A stretch of DNA of 64,000 nt from Sporosarcina sp. FSL W7-1349 (GCF_038003045.1 NZ_JBBOOK010000002.1:310001-374000), one strand, 5' to 3'; positions 31,544-41,608 are shown, counted from the stretch's first letter. Numbers and translations: made by a program. The notes: generated by a model from the letters alone, not told the origin.

Positions 31544-33926
31544 CACGCCCCCCTTTACCGGCTTTCAGCTTGATTAATGTAAAAACACCGATCCCTGCAA
31601 GGAATAGCACTACGACTTCAAGCATGGTATCGAATGCACGGAAGTCTCCCAATATCGTATTGACAATATTCTTCCCCCCTGCAAGATCGTACGCATCTTC
31701 AAAGTAAACCGATATCGACTCGAACATTTTATTGCCCTGTACGACAAGTGCTAGAACTGTGACGACGGTCCCCACTGAAATGGCAATCAAGCCATTGACC
31801 ACTTTAGTGGCCCGGGCAGAGTTCTCCTTCTTCCAATCTGGCAGGAAATAAAAGCAAAGGAGGAACAATGCAGTCGTTACCGTCTCTACGACGATTTGAG
31901 TCAAAGCCAGATCCGGTGCACGGAATACAACAAACAAGATGGCGATAGAATAGCCAAGCACTCCATTCAAAATAATCGCGGTCTTGCGGGATTTTGCAAA
32001 AAGTATTGCGACTGCCGCAACCATCATGACACAGACGATAATGTATTCATTGACAGTAATGGAAGCATCATTCGATAGATCGATCGTTACCGACCCTGTC
32101 CAAAACAAGCCTCCGCCGATTGCAATGATGAAGAAAATGAAAATATAGGCGAAGTAGTCCCGGAGGTAACCAGTCATATACCTTCCGGTCATGATCAACG
32201 CTCCCTGTTCACTTCGGTTCAACAGGCCATTGTATATTGAATCAAGGCTCCATCGCCTCGGCGCAATATTGTATATGCCCTTCCAATAATGGAGAAAGAA
32301 ATAAAGGAGAAAGCCGACAGTGACGACACCGACCGTCATCCAAAACGCAGGATTCAAACCGTGCCACGCTGCGATTTCCGGTACCAATCCCGAGGCGTCC
32401 GCAAATGCCGGGAAAACCGCCATCATCGCAGGACGTAACAAATAAGAACCGATCAGATTTGGGAAAAAGAAAATACCGAGGACGAGCATCGCAAGGATAG
32501 AAGGTGCTATTAACATGCCAATCGGCGCTTCATGCGCTGGCCGGTCCAGCTTGTCCGGCTGGTGCTTCCCGAGAAAGGTTTGAAAGACGATGATCATGGA
32601 GTAGACAAACGTAAATACACTCGCAATCCAAGCAATGACAGGAAACAACGTTCCCAGAGACAGAATATCAAGATCCCGCACTTGTAAAACAGCTTCAAAA
32701 AACAGCTCCTTACTGAGGAAACCATTAAATGGGGGTAACCCAGCCATCGAAAAACTGCCGATCATGGCAATGGTAAACGTAACAGGCATAACCGCCACAA
32801 GTCCGCCGAGTCTCCGGATATCCCGCGTACCGAGCTCATGGTCCACAATACCGACAACCATGAAGAGGGCCCCTTTGAACGTCGAATGATTGATGAGATG
32901 GAAAAGTGCCGCAAAGGTTGCTTGTGTATAAATGATGGAATCCGCACTGTAGCCTTCCCGAAGCGCTATGGAGCCGAAGCCGAGAAGACTCATGATCAGA
33001 CCAAGTTGACTGATGGTGGAATACGCAAGCAATGCTTTCAAATCGGTCTGCTTCACCGCGTTAAGCGATCCCCAAAATAACGTGAAGATCCCGACACAAC
33101 TAACAGCGTAAAGCCATGCCGCTTCCCCGCCGAATATAGGCGTAAAACGCGCTACTAAATAAATGCCCGCCTTGACCATGGTTGCAGAGTGCAAATAGGC
33201 ACTGACTGGCGTGGGAGCTTCCATGGCGTCTGGAAGCCAAATATGGAAAGGAAACTGAGCCGACTTGGTAAAAGCGCCAAGTAAAACGAGGACCATTGCT
33301 GGCAGGAACAAACGATCATCGGTATATTGACCGATTGTTGTAATAATCTCACGTACACTAAAGGAACCGGTCATCACAAAGAGCATGATAAAGCCGGCGA
33401 ACATTCCAACCCCACCCGTTACCGTGATGAGCATTGATTTTTGTGCACCGTACCTGGATTTTTTACGATGGTACCAGAAAGCGATCAACAGGAAAGAGGA
33501 AATACTCGTCAATTCCCAGAAGACATAGAGAACCATAAGGTTGTCCGAAAAGACAACGCCGAGCATCGCACCCATGAACATGAGTAAATAAACGTAAAAA
33601 CGCCCTAATGATTCACGTTCCGATAAATAATATATGGAGTAAAGGATAACAAGCGCTCCCACCCCAGTAATCAGTAGTCCGAAAATGATACTGAGACCAT
33701 CCAAATAGGTCGTAAAATTGATCCCAGCCGAATCTATCCAGTGAATCGTATGTATATATACGTTTCCAGAAGCAACCTTAGGTATGAAACTGGACAATAA
33801 AAGAAATAACAAAAGCGGAACAATCAAAACAAACCAACCAATATTCCGATTGGGAATCCGCTTATATATGAAAGGGACCAACACAGCAGCTAAAAAAGGG
33901 GCAAAGATAGCAAACGTAATAATCAA
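31527..33926 (-). CDS. mrpA: Na+/H+ antiporter subunit MrpA (NuoL-like)
   Basis: 799 residues, the same size as MrpA of Bacillus subtilis (801). The N-terminal two thirds are NuoL-like (VLYVFWELTSISSFLLIAFW, FPFHIWLPDAMEAPTPVSAYLHSATMV as key ion-path segments). The C-terminal third holds further helices and the MnhB-like end. The Mrp complex exports Na+ (and Li+) for H+, giving salt and alkali tolerance. GGAGG stands 8 bases before the ATG. First gene of a seven-gene operon with the canonical order. Its promoter should lie in 33927-34180, but no convincing -35/-10 was identified. Confidence 0.95.
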   Translation of the reverse strand: MIITFAIFAPFLAAVLVPFIYKRIPNRNIGWFVLIVPLLLFLLLSSFIPKVASGNVYIHTIHWIDSAGINFTTYLDGLSIIFGLLITGVGALVILYSIYYLSERESLGRFYVYLLMFMGAMLGVVFSDNLMVLYVFWELTSISSFLLIAFWYHRKKSRYGAQKSMLITVTGGVGMFAGFIMLFVMTGSFSVREIITTIGQYTDDRLFLPAMVLVLLGAFTKSAQFPFHIWLPDAMEAPTPVSAYLHSATMVKAGIYLVARFTPIFGGEAAWLYAVSCVGIFTLFWGSLNAVKQTDLKALLAYSTISQLGLIMSLLGFGSIALREGYSADSIIYTQATFAALFHLINHSTFKGALFMVVGIVDHELGTRDIRRLGGLVAVMPVTFTIAMIGSFSMAGLPPFNGFLSKELFFEAVLQVRDLDILSLGTLFPVIAWIASVFTFVYSMIIVFQTFLGKHQPDKLDRPAHEAPIGMLIAPSILAMLVLGIFFFPNLIGSYLLRPAMMAVFPAFADASGLVPEIAAWHGLNPAFWMTVGVVTVGFLLYFFLHYWKGIYNIAPRRWSLDSIYNGLLNRSEQGALIMTGRYMTGYLRDYFAYIFIFFIIAIGGGLFWTGSVTIDLSNDASITVNEYIIVCVMMVAAVAILFAKSRKTAIILNGVLGYSIAILFVVFRAPDLALTQIVVETVTTALFLLCFYFLPDWKKENSARATKVVNGLIAISVGTVVTVLALVVQGNKMFESISVYFEDAYDLAGGKNIVNTILGDFRAFDTMLEVVVLFLAGIGVFTLIKLKAGKGGRDVEDQ

Positions 33927-34185
33927 ATCGAAACCTCCAATATGGAAAGGACATTGAAAAAGATAGGGGTACGAAAAGTAAGGTCAAAAGGGTATTGCAA
34001 CCTGTTCGGTGATAGAGTTAGAATAGAATCTATCCAAATTCATGGCATACTTGACTCACAGCGCCACTGACGAGATAATAGGTAGCCATAGGTACCATTT
34101 AAGAGGAACTCCGATGAGTTTACATTAAAAAGTATACACTATTTATCAGTTCGGGCACAGTCTACAAGTTCCCATCAATTTCTTC

Positions 34186-34214
34186 TTGTCAAACTCATCG
34201 TTATCTTATATAAT
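34186..34214 (+). promoter_or_regulatory. sigma-A promoter of the KdpD-like USP gene
   Basis: TTGTCA (34186-34191), 17-bp spacer, TATAAT (34209-34214), near consensus. It points away from the mrp operon. Confidence 0.75.
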
Positions 34215-34264
34215 TTCATGGTTTGAAAAATGTATCAAATACTATTCAAGAGGTGACTACCGTC

Positions 34265-34936
34265 ATGGGCAAAGTGAAAGGCCGTATGGACGAGAGTATT
34301 CTCGTCTGCGTCTACTACGGTCCAAATGGTGAACGTCTCATCCGGCGCGGACATAAAATTGCAAGTATTATGGACTGCCCACTGTATATATTGACTGTCG
34401 ATCCACTCCCCCTCGATGATTTCGATGCCGAAAAATCCGAGTATCTGGAAAGTTGGAAGCAATTGGCCGAGGAGCTGGAAGTGGAAGAATTCATTGTCCG
34501 GGATAATGAAAAACTTCCCACTGCAAAAGTGATTAAGGAAGTCGCACATCAATATAATATTACTCAAATAATTATCGGGCAAACTGCGCAAAGCAGATGG
34601 GAAGAAATCACCAAAGGTTCCTTCATGAATGTATTGTTACGCGAAATTACATTTGTCGACTTTCATGTCGTGTCGGTCGCGCGTTCCATTCGGGATGAAA
34701 GTGAAGGGTTATTCGAAAAAGGGGTACGTGCCTACTTGGTCGAGGATGGCTCCGGCTTTCGCATCAACTTCACTCTTTCCAAGGATGTCCGCTTCGAGGG
34801 CATATTTTTCAAAGAAATCGGAACGGATTTCAACAACGGGATATTTAAATTCATGCACAATAACAAGATGTGCCAAGTACCAATCATAGATGATCAAGTA
34901 GCTGATCCCTCATTGGTCAGTTGTAAAATCGAATGA
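34265..34936 (+). CDS. stand-alone KdpD-type USP domain protein
   Basis: 223 residues. Residues about 8-145 match the universal-stress domain found inside KdpD sensor kinases (ILVCVYYGPNGERLIRRGHKIA, VIKEVAHQYNITQIIIGQTAQSRWEEI). There is no histidine kinase and no membrane helix. The last 75 residues form an unknown domain with beta-type segments (RAYLVEDGSGFRINFTLSK). In staphylococci the KdpD USP domain binds c-di-AMP and tunes potassium uptake. Its place divergent from mrp suggests a cation-homeostasis role; this is inference. ATG at 34265 is chosen on AGAGGTGA; an upstream in-frame TTG (34223) lacks a site. Confidence 0.75.
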   Translation: MGKVKGRMDESILVCVYYGPNGERLIRRGHKIASIMDCPLYILTVDPLPLDDFDAEKSEYLESWKQLAEELEVEEFIVRDNEKLPTAKVIKEVAHQYNITQIIIGQTAQSRWEEITKGSFMNVLLREITFVDFHVVSVARSIRDESEGLFEKGVRAYLVEDGSGFRINFTLSKDVRFEGIFFKEIGTDFNNGIFKFMHNNKMCQVPIIDDQVADPSLVSCKIE

Positions 34937-34937
34937 T

Positions 34938-34990
34938 GGACATGGAACGGCGGACGAACCACCAGTAGGTCATCCGCCTGTTTCGTGTCC
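34938..34990. terminator. long hairpin between the USP gene and murB
   Basis: A 17-base arm starting GGACATGGAAC pairs with one ending CGTGTCC (three imperfections), with an 18-base loop. No T-run follows on either strand, so termination may be weak. Confidence 0.4.
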
Positions 34991-35006
34991 GTGATGAAAT
35001 CTCCGA

Positions 35007-35924
35007 CTACTCTTCACCTACGATTTTTACTTCCAATTCCAATTCGACCCCGAATCGTTTCTTCACTTCTTCTTTCACCATGTCAATCGTCCGGATATAA
35101 TCCGTAGCCGTTGCATTGTTTTTATTGATGATAAACCCGGCATGCTTCAGAGAAACTTCTGCGCCTCCATGGCCCTTGCCTTGCAATCCGCTATCTTGGA
35201 TCAGTTTGCCGGCAAAATATCCAGGCGGCCGTTTGAACACACTTCCAGCGGACGGATATTCGAGCGGCTGTTTAGACTCCCGCTGAAATGTCAAATCCGC
35301 CACTTTCGCATCAATCTCTTCCTTATTTCCCATCGTTAGCTCAAAATTGGCTGACAACACATAATACCCTTTTTTCGCAATGATGCTTTGACGATAGCCC
35401 AGTTCGAGCTCATCTTTCGACAGGACCAACCGTTCTCCGGATTTTGTCAGGACAGTCACTTGTTTGATGACGTCTTTGACCTCGCCGCCATAGGCACCGG
35501 CATTCATCACCATCGCGCCTCCGATCGAGCCTGGAATGCCACAGGCGAACTCCAATCCGGTCAACGATTTTCGGGCCGCTTGCCTAGAGACATCGATGAT
35601 CAGTGCCCCCGCTTCCGCATGGACCTCCGTCCCATCGACGCGAATGGCATTCAATCTGGAAAGATGAAGGACGATTCCTCGTACCCCCCCATCCCGCACA
35701 ACCATATTCGACCCGTTGCCGAGCAAAAGAAGGGGGATCTCCTCCTGGTGGGCATATCGGACAATTGCTTCCGCTTCGTCCATCGTCCCGGGTATCGCCA
35801 ATACATCGGCACAACCGCCGAGCTTCGTCATCGTATAATTGCATAATGGTTCATCTATCAAAATGTCGCCTTGTATGATTTCTTTCCGCAGATCAGTTAC
35901 CCACTGATGCTTTGCCATCCACAT
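35007..35924 (-). CDS. murB: UDP-N-acetylenolpyruvoylglucosamine reductase
   Basis: 305 residues. FAD-binding PCMH fold with NYTMTKLGGCADVLAIPGT, LLLLGNGSNMVVRDGGVRG and CGIPGSIGGAMVMNAGAYGGE. The proton-donor Ser is in YPSAGSVFKRP and a late Glu in GHGGAEVS. The form without the extra C-terminal loop is MurB type II, as in Gram-positives. It reduces UDP-GlcNAc-enolpyruvate to UDP-MurNAc in peptidoglycan synthesis. GGAAAGGA lies just before ATG 35924; ATG 35918 is also possible. Single gene. Confidence 0.93.
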   Translation of the reverse strand: MWMAKHQWVTDLRKEIIQGDILIDEPLCNYTMTKLGGCADVLAIPGTMDEAEAIVRYAHQEEIPLLLLGNGSNMVVRDGGVRGIVLHLSRLNAIRVDGTEVHAEAGALIIDVSRQAARKSLTGLEFACGIPGSIGGAMVMNAGAYGGEVKDVIKQVTVLTKSGERLVLSKDELELGYRQSIIAKKGYYVLSANFELTMGNKEEIDAKVADLTFQRESKQPLEYPSAGSVFKRPPGYFAGKLIQDSGLQGKGHGGAEVSLKHAGFIINKNNATATDYIRTIDMVKEEVKKRFGVELELEVKIVGEE

Positions 35925-35942
35925 ACAGTCCTTTCCAATCAA

Positions 35943-36360
35943 TACCTTTTCCTAATTCACGTGAAGAACTCACAATCCCATCCTACGCCACACAAAAATA
36001 GCCGCAGTCCTCCGACACTTCAGCAGAAAATCGGGACACGCCGCGCTACTTGTCACTTTTACCAATCCATATAGGCCATTATACGCGATTCACTTCGGCT
36101 TAATCATCAGGTTGGATAGGGGGCAGTATTTATTTTGGGAGATAAATATCAACGTATGGAACGAACAAATTCAAACCTGGTTCAGGAGAGAGGTCTGCCC
36201 GTAAATGAGGAGGAAAAAGCTTTCACCTTTATAAGTATGCTTGGAATCCACTATTTTGACAAGGCATTATTCATTACAATTTTATCGCAATGGTGTTAAT
36301 TCTTCAATTCAAGACATTCGAGATAAAGATGTAAATATTGTTATAGAAGAAAGTGGACAT
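35943..36360. other. intergenic region with no supported gene
   Basis: About 420 bp. A plus-strand frame from ATG 36155 encodes 47 residues (MERTNSNLVQERGLPVNEEE, then hydrophobic), but its ribosome binding site is poorly placed. The 36100-36360 part is AT-rich. No repeat, tRNA or promoter was recognised. Confidence 0.4.
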
Positions 36361-36402
36361 AAAAAAAACGGACCTAAATTGGATACATGGTCCCTCGGTC
36401 CG
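36361..36402 (-). terminator. terminator of the DsbA-like gene
   Basis: On the minus strand AACGGACC and GGTCCGTT are separated by a 21-base loop and followed by TTTTTT. Confidence 0.7.
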
Positions 36403-36423
36403 TTCATTTTCGCTTTATTGATC

Positions 36424-37065
36424 TTAAGAGGATTCTTCCTCCGCCACTTTCTGCAAGGCGCCGGCAAACGCTTCCGTCGGCTGTGCCCCCGAGATGGCGT
36501 ATTTCCGATTGATGACGAAGAAAGGGACCCCTTGGACTCCCAACTGCCGGGCTTCCGTGATATCCGCTTGCACCTCATCCGAAAATTCATCCGATGCAAG
36601 CATTTCTGCAGCCAGGGTCCTTTCGATACCCGCTTCTTCAGCGATGTTTAGGAGGGCTTCCTCCGTACCGATCGCCTCGCCTAATACGAAATGGCCTTTC
36701 ATCAGGCGTTCGGCCACCTCCGCTGCCACCCCTTCCTGCTCAGCAAACTTGGCCAGTCGATGGGCGTTCCACGTATTGGCCGGCCGCATCGCGTCCACAT
36801 CATATTGCAAGCCGACCGTCTTCGCCTGTTCGGCTACATTCTGCAACATCTGCTGTGCTTCTTGTTGGCTAATGCCGTATTTTTGGGCAAGTCCCGCCAC
36901 TACCGATTCCTCGGAAGACTCCGGTGCGTCGGGATCCAACTGATAAGCTTTGAAAACTACTTCAGCTTGAAGCCCCAATCCTGTTTCCTGCAACGCCTCT
37001 TCTAACCGCCGTTTACCGATATAGCAAAAAGGACATACATAGTCTGACCAGATTTCTATTTTCAT
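36424..37065 (-). CDS. DsbA-family oxidoreductase (FrnE/YwbO-like)
   Basis: 213 residues, a thioredoxin fold with an inserted helical domain. The active site is CPFC (residues 12-15, SDYVCPFCYIGKRRLEEAL), with the cis-Pro loop in VQGVPFFVINRKYAISGAQ. No signal peptide is present, so it acts in the cytoplasm like FrnE and YwbO, where it may handle disulfides under oxidative stress. AAAAAGGTGG precedes the ATG. It is divergent from the Rieske flavoprotein gene, 157 bp away. Confidence 0.9.
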   Translation of the reverse strand: MKIEIWSDYVCPFCYIGKRRLEEALQETGLGLQAEVVFKAYQLDPDAPESSEESVVAGLAQKYGISQQEAQQMLQNVAEQAKTVGLQYDVDAMRPANTWNAHRLAKFAEQEGVAAEVAERLMKGHFVLGEAIGTEEALLNIAEEAGIERTLAAEMLASDEFSDEVQADITEARQLGVQGVPFFVINRKYAISGAQPTEAFAGALQKVAEEESS

Positions 37066-37222
37066 TGAAATTCCACCTTTTTAATTCATTTTAAATAGAG
37101 ACCGCTCGAACAACAATGTATATGCCTACCGAGTTGTGTTCAAAATGGGAAAGATCGTACAGTTTCATTCTAACTCTGAACGTTGCTGTTGAGTTCAATG
37201 GAAAGTAAACGGAGGGTTCGCT

Positions 37223-38593
37223 ATGACTTCATTGTGGCTGCAAACGGCTTATTCCCGAGATTCCTACCCGCCGCTCGGTAACGATATCGAATGTGATGTC
37301 TGCATCATTGGAGGTGGGTTGAGCGGAATTGCCACTGCTTATTTTCTGGCAATGGCCGGGAAAGATGTCGTGTTACTCGAAAAGGACTCCATTTTACACG
37401 GAGCGACAGGACATTCGACTGGAAAATTGACTGTCCAACACGACCTCGTCTATTCCGATCTGCTGAAGAAGTTCGGAAAGGAAAACGCCAGAACTTATTA
37501 TAATGTAAATAAACAGGCAGTAGACTTCGGAAGATCCATTGCTCGGGCGGAAGAGTTAATGGAATCCGAGTCTATCCTTTTTTCTCAGACGAAACAAGGG
37601 ACGGCCCAATTGCGGCGGGAAGTGGAGGCCTATCAGGAACTGGGCATCCCGGGAAGCCTTGGGAAAGACTTCGAGTTGCCGTTACCTTTCGAAACTACGC
37701 TGAAAATCCGGGGAGAGACGCAAATTCACCCCGTCCGATTCGGACAACGGCTAGCCCAGCTTGCTGTCGAGGCAGGCGCCCGAATTTACGAGCAGTCTGA
37801 CGTGTTTGGCATGGATTTGGATAAACGCTATTTGGTTCTTCTGTCCCGGGCGGAGGTCCGTTTTAAAGAGTTGGTCCTTTGTACACATTACCCCGTAGAA
37901 GCGATCCGGGGATTGCAAATCATGAAACTGTCTGTCGACCGTTCATACATCGTCGCAACCGAAGCAGCCATGCCGTTACAAGGGCAATACATTTCCGTCG
38001 ATTCGCCAAAACGTTCGGTCCGGACTGCCCACATTGACGGAAAGTCCTACTTCCTCCTATCCGGGGAAAGCCACACAGCCGGAACAGAGAAAGAAACCCA
38101 AACACATTATGACCGGCTGTATCAAGAAATCCAGGACGTCTACCAACTGTCCGAGCCGACTCATGGCTGGTCAGCCCAAGATCCGCAAACGCCAGACATC
38201 ATCCCGTATGCAGGAGTCATCACCTCTAGCATGCCCTATGTATACCTATGTACCGGATTCCGAAAATGGGGACTTTCCAATTCCCTTGCGAGCGCCCGCA
38301 TCATCAGCGACCAGATCCTGGGTCAATCCAATAAGGCGGCGGCCCTGTATTCCCCGAATCGGACCGGCTTCGGCTCTTTCTTCATGCAGGCCTTAAAAGT
38401 GAACAGTTTAGTCGTAAAAGAATTTGCAGGCGGGCACCTAACCCGATTTGGCAACCCGATCTGTACACATATGGGCTGCCGAACCCGCTGGAATGAAGGC
38501 GATGAGACATGGGATTGTCCATGCCACGGCTCCCGATTCCGAAAAGACGGCTCCGTGCTGGAAGGACCGGCGATGAAACCGCTGGATTTGTGA
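37223..38593 (+). CDS. FAD-dependent oxidoreductase with a shortened Rieske domain (YhfW-like)
   Basis: 456 residues. The DAO-type FAD domain begins with CDVCIIGGGLSGIATAYFLAMAG and has a late FAD contact in YLCTGFRKWGLSNS. The C-terminal Rieske motifs are CTHMGC (from about 414) and CPCHGS (from about 432), giving the four cluster ligands and two disulfide Cys. Relatives such as YhfW are about 500 residues. Here about 50 residues that normally open the Rieske domain are missing between the flavin part and CTHMGC, in frame. Substrate unknown. ACGGAGGG precedes the ATG. It has its own terminator, shared with ppaC. Confidence 0.85.
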   Translation: MTSLWLQTAYSRDSYPPLGNDIECDVCIIGGGLSGIATAYFLAMAGKDVVLLEKDSILHGATGHSTGKLTVQHDLVYSDLLKKFGKENARTYYNVNKQAVDFGRSIARAEELMESESILFSQTKQGTAQLRREVEAYQELGIPGSLGKDFELPLPFETTLKIRGETQIHPVRFGQRLAQLAVEAGARIYEQSDVFGMDLDKRYLVLLSRAEVRFKELVLCTHYPVEAIRGLQIMKLSVDRSYIVATEAAMPLQGQYISVDSPKRSVRTAHIDGKSYFLLSGESHTAGTEKETQTHYDRLYQEIQDVYQLSEPTHGWSAQDPQTPDIIPYAGVITSSMPYVYLCTGFRKWGLSNSLASARIISDQILGQSNKAAALYSPNRTGFGSFFMQALKVNSLVVKEFAGGHLTRFGNPICTHMGCRTRWNEGDETWDCPCHGSRFRKDGSVLEGPAMKPLDL

Positions 38594-38702
38594 TCAATCC
38601 CAGCTTCTCAAACGAAGCTCGTCGATTGAAAATACCCGATTTGCAAGCAACTGTCCAACGGATACAAGCATCCCCCAATCCACCTCTACAAACTTATTAA
38701 AT

Positions 38703-38746
38703 AAAAAAAGCCATACCGGTTTTTATCGCAGCCGGCATGGCCTTTT
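38703..38746. terminator. bidirectional terminator
   Basis: AAAAAAGCCATACCGG pairs with CCGGCATGGCCTTTTC (one mismatch and a G-U pair), with T-runs on both strands. Between the Rieske protein gene and ppaC. Confidence 0.75.
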
Positions 38747-38747
38747 C

Positions 38748-39674
38748 TTATTTAAGCGCCTCTGTCAAAACAGGCACGATTTGTTTTTTACGGGAAACGA
38801 CGCCTTGCAAAGTAGCTTTGTTATTGACGAGTTCGACATTGAATGCCGCAGCCGCACGCACGGCAGCATCTCCTAATGCTAGGACAGCAGAATCGTTATT
38901 CAGGATATCCGTCACGACGAATAAGAACAGATTCAATCCTTTTTCGGCAATGATACCTTCAAGTAATTGCTCCAACTCCGCTTGGCGATCCATCACATCA
39001 TTAATATCGATCGCATTCACTTGGGCAATCTCCAATTTAATATCGCCGAGCGTGAATTCTTTTGCATCTAGTGTAACCAGATCCTCCAATGATTTATCAG
39101 TGAGATCAGCACCGGCTTTCAACATGGCCAGTCCATACTCTTCCGCATCCACTTCCGCAATGGCCGCCAATTCTTCGACCGCCGCCCGGTCTTCTTCTGT
39201 AAAGGTCGGAGATTTAAACAGGAGGGAATCCGAAATAAGCGCGGATAGCATCAGACCTGCGATATTCTTCGGAATTTCCACACCGTTCTCTTTGTACAGT
39301 TTATTCAAGATTGTAGCTGTACATCCAACCGGTTCTGCGCGGTAATAGAGCGGATCGTTCGTCTGGAAATTTGCGATCCGATGGTGGTCCACCACTTCCA
39401 ATACTTGCACCAAATCCAAATCATCGACACTTTGCTGTTTTTCATTATGGTCAACCAGGATGACTTGATCCGCGTAAGGTTTCGCTTTTTCAATCAAGCG
39501 GGGCTCTTCAAAACCAAAATGCTCGAGTGCATAAGCCGTTTCGTTAGTCACCGCGCCTAGGCGCACCGCCTCCGCATCCATCCCTAATTGCTGCTTCAGA
39601 TAAGCATAGCTAATTGCCGAACTAATTGAATCCGTGTCCGGGTTCTTATGTCCGAAGACTAAAACTTTTCCCAT
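38748..39674 (-). CDS. ppaC: manganese-dependent inorganic pyrophosphatase (family II)
   Basis: 308 residues, the standard PpaC length. DHH-family motifs: [14 protein letters not shown] (His, Asp, Asp), [11 protein letters not shown] and [18 protein letters not shown]2 C-terminal domain ends in [11 protein letters not shown]. It hydrolyses pyrophosphate to phosphate in the cytosol, pulling biosynthetic reactions forward, and needs Mn2+. GGGGAACAGG precedes the ATG. It lies downstream of nsrR on the same strand, with a 44-bp gap. Confidence 0.95.
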   Translation of the reverse strand: MGKVLVFGHKNPDTDSISSAISYAYLKQQLGMDAEAVRLGAVTNETAYALEHFGFEEPRLIEKAKPYADQVILVDHNEKQQSVDDLDLVQVLEVVDHHRIANFQTNDPLYYRAEPVGCTATILNKLYKENGVEIPKNIAGLMLSALISDSLLFKSPTFTEEDRAAVEELAAIAEVDAEEYGLAMLKAGADLTDKSLEDLVTLDAKEFTLGDIKLEIAQVNAIDINDVMDRQAELEQLLEGIIAEKGLNLFLFVVTDILNNDSAVLALGDAAVRAAAAFNVELVNNKATLQGVVSRKKQIVPVLTEALK

Positions 39675-39718
39675 GGTACCTGTTCCCCCTACTCCAATAT
39701 AAGTTCGCCTTCATTTTA

Positions 39719-40162
39719 TCACAAAGACGGCTCAAATAATAAGGCAGCTAACTCATCTTTATTGACAAGGAAATCTGCAATCGTATAACTGTCCAGTACC
39801 GCCAAATACGCATTCATCGCCTGAGCCAACGCGCCTTTCAAGCGGCATGCGGGAGCGATGACGCATTTCGTCGAACCCGGTACGAAGCAATCGACCAGAT
39901 GGAAATCGTCTTCCGTCTTCCGCACCAGTTCGCCGATATTGATTTGATCCGGTTCGACATTCAAACGGATTCCGCCTCCGCGGCCTCGGACTGTTTCGAT
40001 GAGACCCATTTTCCCCAATTCATGGGCGACTTTTGTCAAATGGTTTTTCGAAATCTTATACGCATCCGAGATTTCCTGGACAGTTGACAGTTCTCCCGTT
40101 TCCTTTGCACCGAGATAAATCAAGAGTCGCAATGAAAAATCTGTATACATAGTCAAACGCAT
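39719..40162 (-). CDS. nsrR: nitric-oxide-sensing repressor NsrR (Rrf2 family)
   Basis: 147 residues. An Rrf2 winged helix (DAYKISKNHLTKVAHELGKMG) with a GRGGG wing is followed by the cluster cysteines (VDCFVPGSTKCVIAPAC), the 4Fe-4S site of NsrR. NO damages the cluster and relieves repression. The neighbour hmp, 198 bp away and divergent, is its classical target. GCGGTGAG precedes the ATG. Confidence 0.92.
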   Translation of the reverse strand: MRLTMYTDFSLRLLIYLGAKETGELSTVQEISDAYKISKNHLTKVAHELGKMGLIETVRGRGGGIRLNVEPDQINIGELVRKTEDDFHLVDCFVPGSTKCVIAPACRLKGALAQAMNAYLAVLDSYTIADFLVNKDELAALLFEPSL

Positions 40163-40273
40163 AATCTCACCGCACTTTCTAATACTATTATAACGCCTTC
40201 AGTTAAAGCATTGAAGGAATGTAGCTCCAATATGTGTCAAAAAATTGAAGGGAATGTGTCAAAGTGTCTAACA

Positions 40274-40304
40274 TTGATTAAAGTTGTATTTTTTATATAG
40301 CTTT
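40274..40304 (+). promoter_or_regulatory. hmp promoter with candidate NsrR dyad
   Basis: TTGATT (40274-40279), 16-bp spacer, TATAGC (40296-40301). An imperfect dyad, AAAGTTGTAT (40280-40289) against ATATAGCTTT (40295-40304), 8 of 10 bases matching, covers it. Arm spacing is like known NsrR sites, but the match is not close enough for certainty. Confidence 0.4.
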
Positions 40305-40360
40305 AAATAACAAAAAGGATTATTGTTGAATCATACAAAACAAGAAAGGTTGTGCACGCA

Positions 40361-41548
40361 ATGTTATCTCAAGAAACAATCGACATTATCAAATCAACCG
40401 TACCCGTATTAGAGGAGCACGGAAAAACGATCACAACTGTATTCTACAAAAACATGTTTAATGAACATCCAGAACTTCTGAACATTTTTAACCACGCAAA
40501 TCAATCCCAAGGCCGTCAACAAACAGCTTTGGCCAACACGGTCTATGCGGCAGCGGCCAATATCGACAATTTGGGCGCCATCATTCCGGCTGTCGTTCAA
40601 ATTGCGCATAAACACAAATCCCTCGGCATCACGGCTGACCAATATCCGATTGTCGGCTACCATCTCCTTGGCGCCATCAAAGAAGTGCTCGGGGATGCAG
40701 CAACTCCGGAAATCATCGCCGCTTGGGGTGAAGCTTACGGCGTGATCGCCGACGCATTCATCGGTATCGAAAAAGAGATGTACGACGCAGCGGAACAAGC
40801 GAATGGCGGTTGGAGAACATTCAAAGAGTTCACGATTGCGGATAAAGTGGAAGAAAGTGACGTCATCACTTCGTTCTACCTCAAACCAGCCGATGGCAAG
40901 AAATTGCCTTCTTATAAACCAGGCCAATACATTACAGTGAAAGTGAAGATTCCTGGTGAAGAATACACATTGAACCGTCAATACAGCTTGTCTCAAGCGG
41001 AAAATGAAGAGTATTTCCGCATCTCGGTCAAACGGGAAGACGAATGCCAACCAAACGGAAAAGTATCCGTCTATTTGCACCGACAAGCAAACGTCGGCGA
41101 CACATTGGAAGTAAGTGCGCCCGCTGGAGATTTCTATCTCAATACGGAAAGCACAACTTCAGTCACATTGATCAGTGGCGGTGTTGGTGTCACACCGATG
41201 ATGGCCATGCTCGAAACAATCGCGAAAACATCACCGGAACGTCCGGTTGCCTTCCTGCATTCTGCACGTACCCGGAAACACCAAGCATTTGACACGGATG
41301 TCAAACGATTGGCTGCTTCTATGAAGGATGCGAAATACGCTGTCCTTTATTCAGAAGAAGGGGATGGTTTCATCAACCGGGCATTCTTGGAAGCGAACGT
41401 GTTGAAAGGCGGAGACATCTATGTCTGCGGTCCGACTGCCTTCATGCAAGCCGTCATTACTGAATTGTATGCGATGGGCATCTCGAAAGAAAAAGTCCAC
41501 TTCGAATTCTTCGGCCCAGCCGTCCAACTCGAATTGGCTCACGCATAA
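40361..41548 (+). CDS. hmp: flavohemoglobin (nitric oxide dioxygenase)
   Basis: 395 residues: globin domain (about 1-140) with the proximal His in [12 protein letters not shown], an FAD domain (about 150-255) with NRQYSLSQ, and an NAD(P)H domain (about 260-395) with [15 protein letters not shown] and the ending EFFGPAVQL. It oxidises NO to nitrate using O2 and NAD(P)H. ATG at 40361 gives the usual [17 protein letters not shown] start; the in-frame GTG at 40352 is too near AAGAAAGG. Divergent from nsrR. Confidence 0.95.
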   Translation: MLSQETIDIIKSTVPVLEEHGKTITTVFYKNMFNEHPELLNIFNHANQSQGRQQTALANTVYAAAANIDNLGAIIPAVVQIAHKHKSLGITADQYPIVGYHLLGAIKEVLGDAATPEIIAAWGEAYGVIADAFIGIEKEMYDAAEQANGGWRTFKEFTIADKVEESDVITSFYLKPADGKKLPSYKPGQYITVKVKIPGEEYTLNRQYSLSQAENEEYFRISVKREDECQPNGKVSVYLHRQANVGDTLEVSAPAGDFYLNTESTTSVTLISGGVGVTPMMAMLETIAKTSPERPVAFLHSARTRKHQAFDTDVKRLAASMKDAKYAVLYSEEGDGFINRAFLEANVLKGGDIYVCGPTAFMQAVITELYAMGISKEKVHFEFFGPAVQLELAHA

Positions 41549-41552
41549 TACG

Positions 41553-41588
41553 AAAAACGCCGTTCCCCAAACCGGAGGACGGCGTTTT
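41553..41588 (+). terminator. terminator of hmp
   Basis: AAAACGCCGTTCC, a short loop and GGAGGACGGCGTTTT form a strong stem with one bulge. Confidence 0.8.
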
Positions 41589-41608
41589 ACTATTCCACTT
41601 TTTTGTAA

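Noticed and set aside
36241..36651. 136-codon plus-strand frame before the DsbA-like gene
   Set aside because: It overlaps the DsbA-like gene and its terminator on the other strand and lacks a ribosome binding site.
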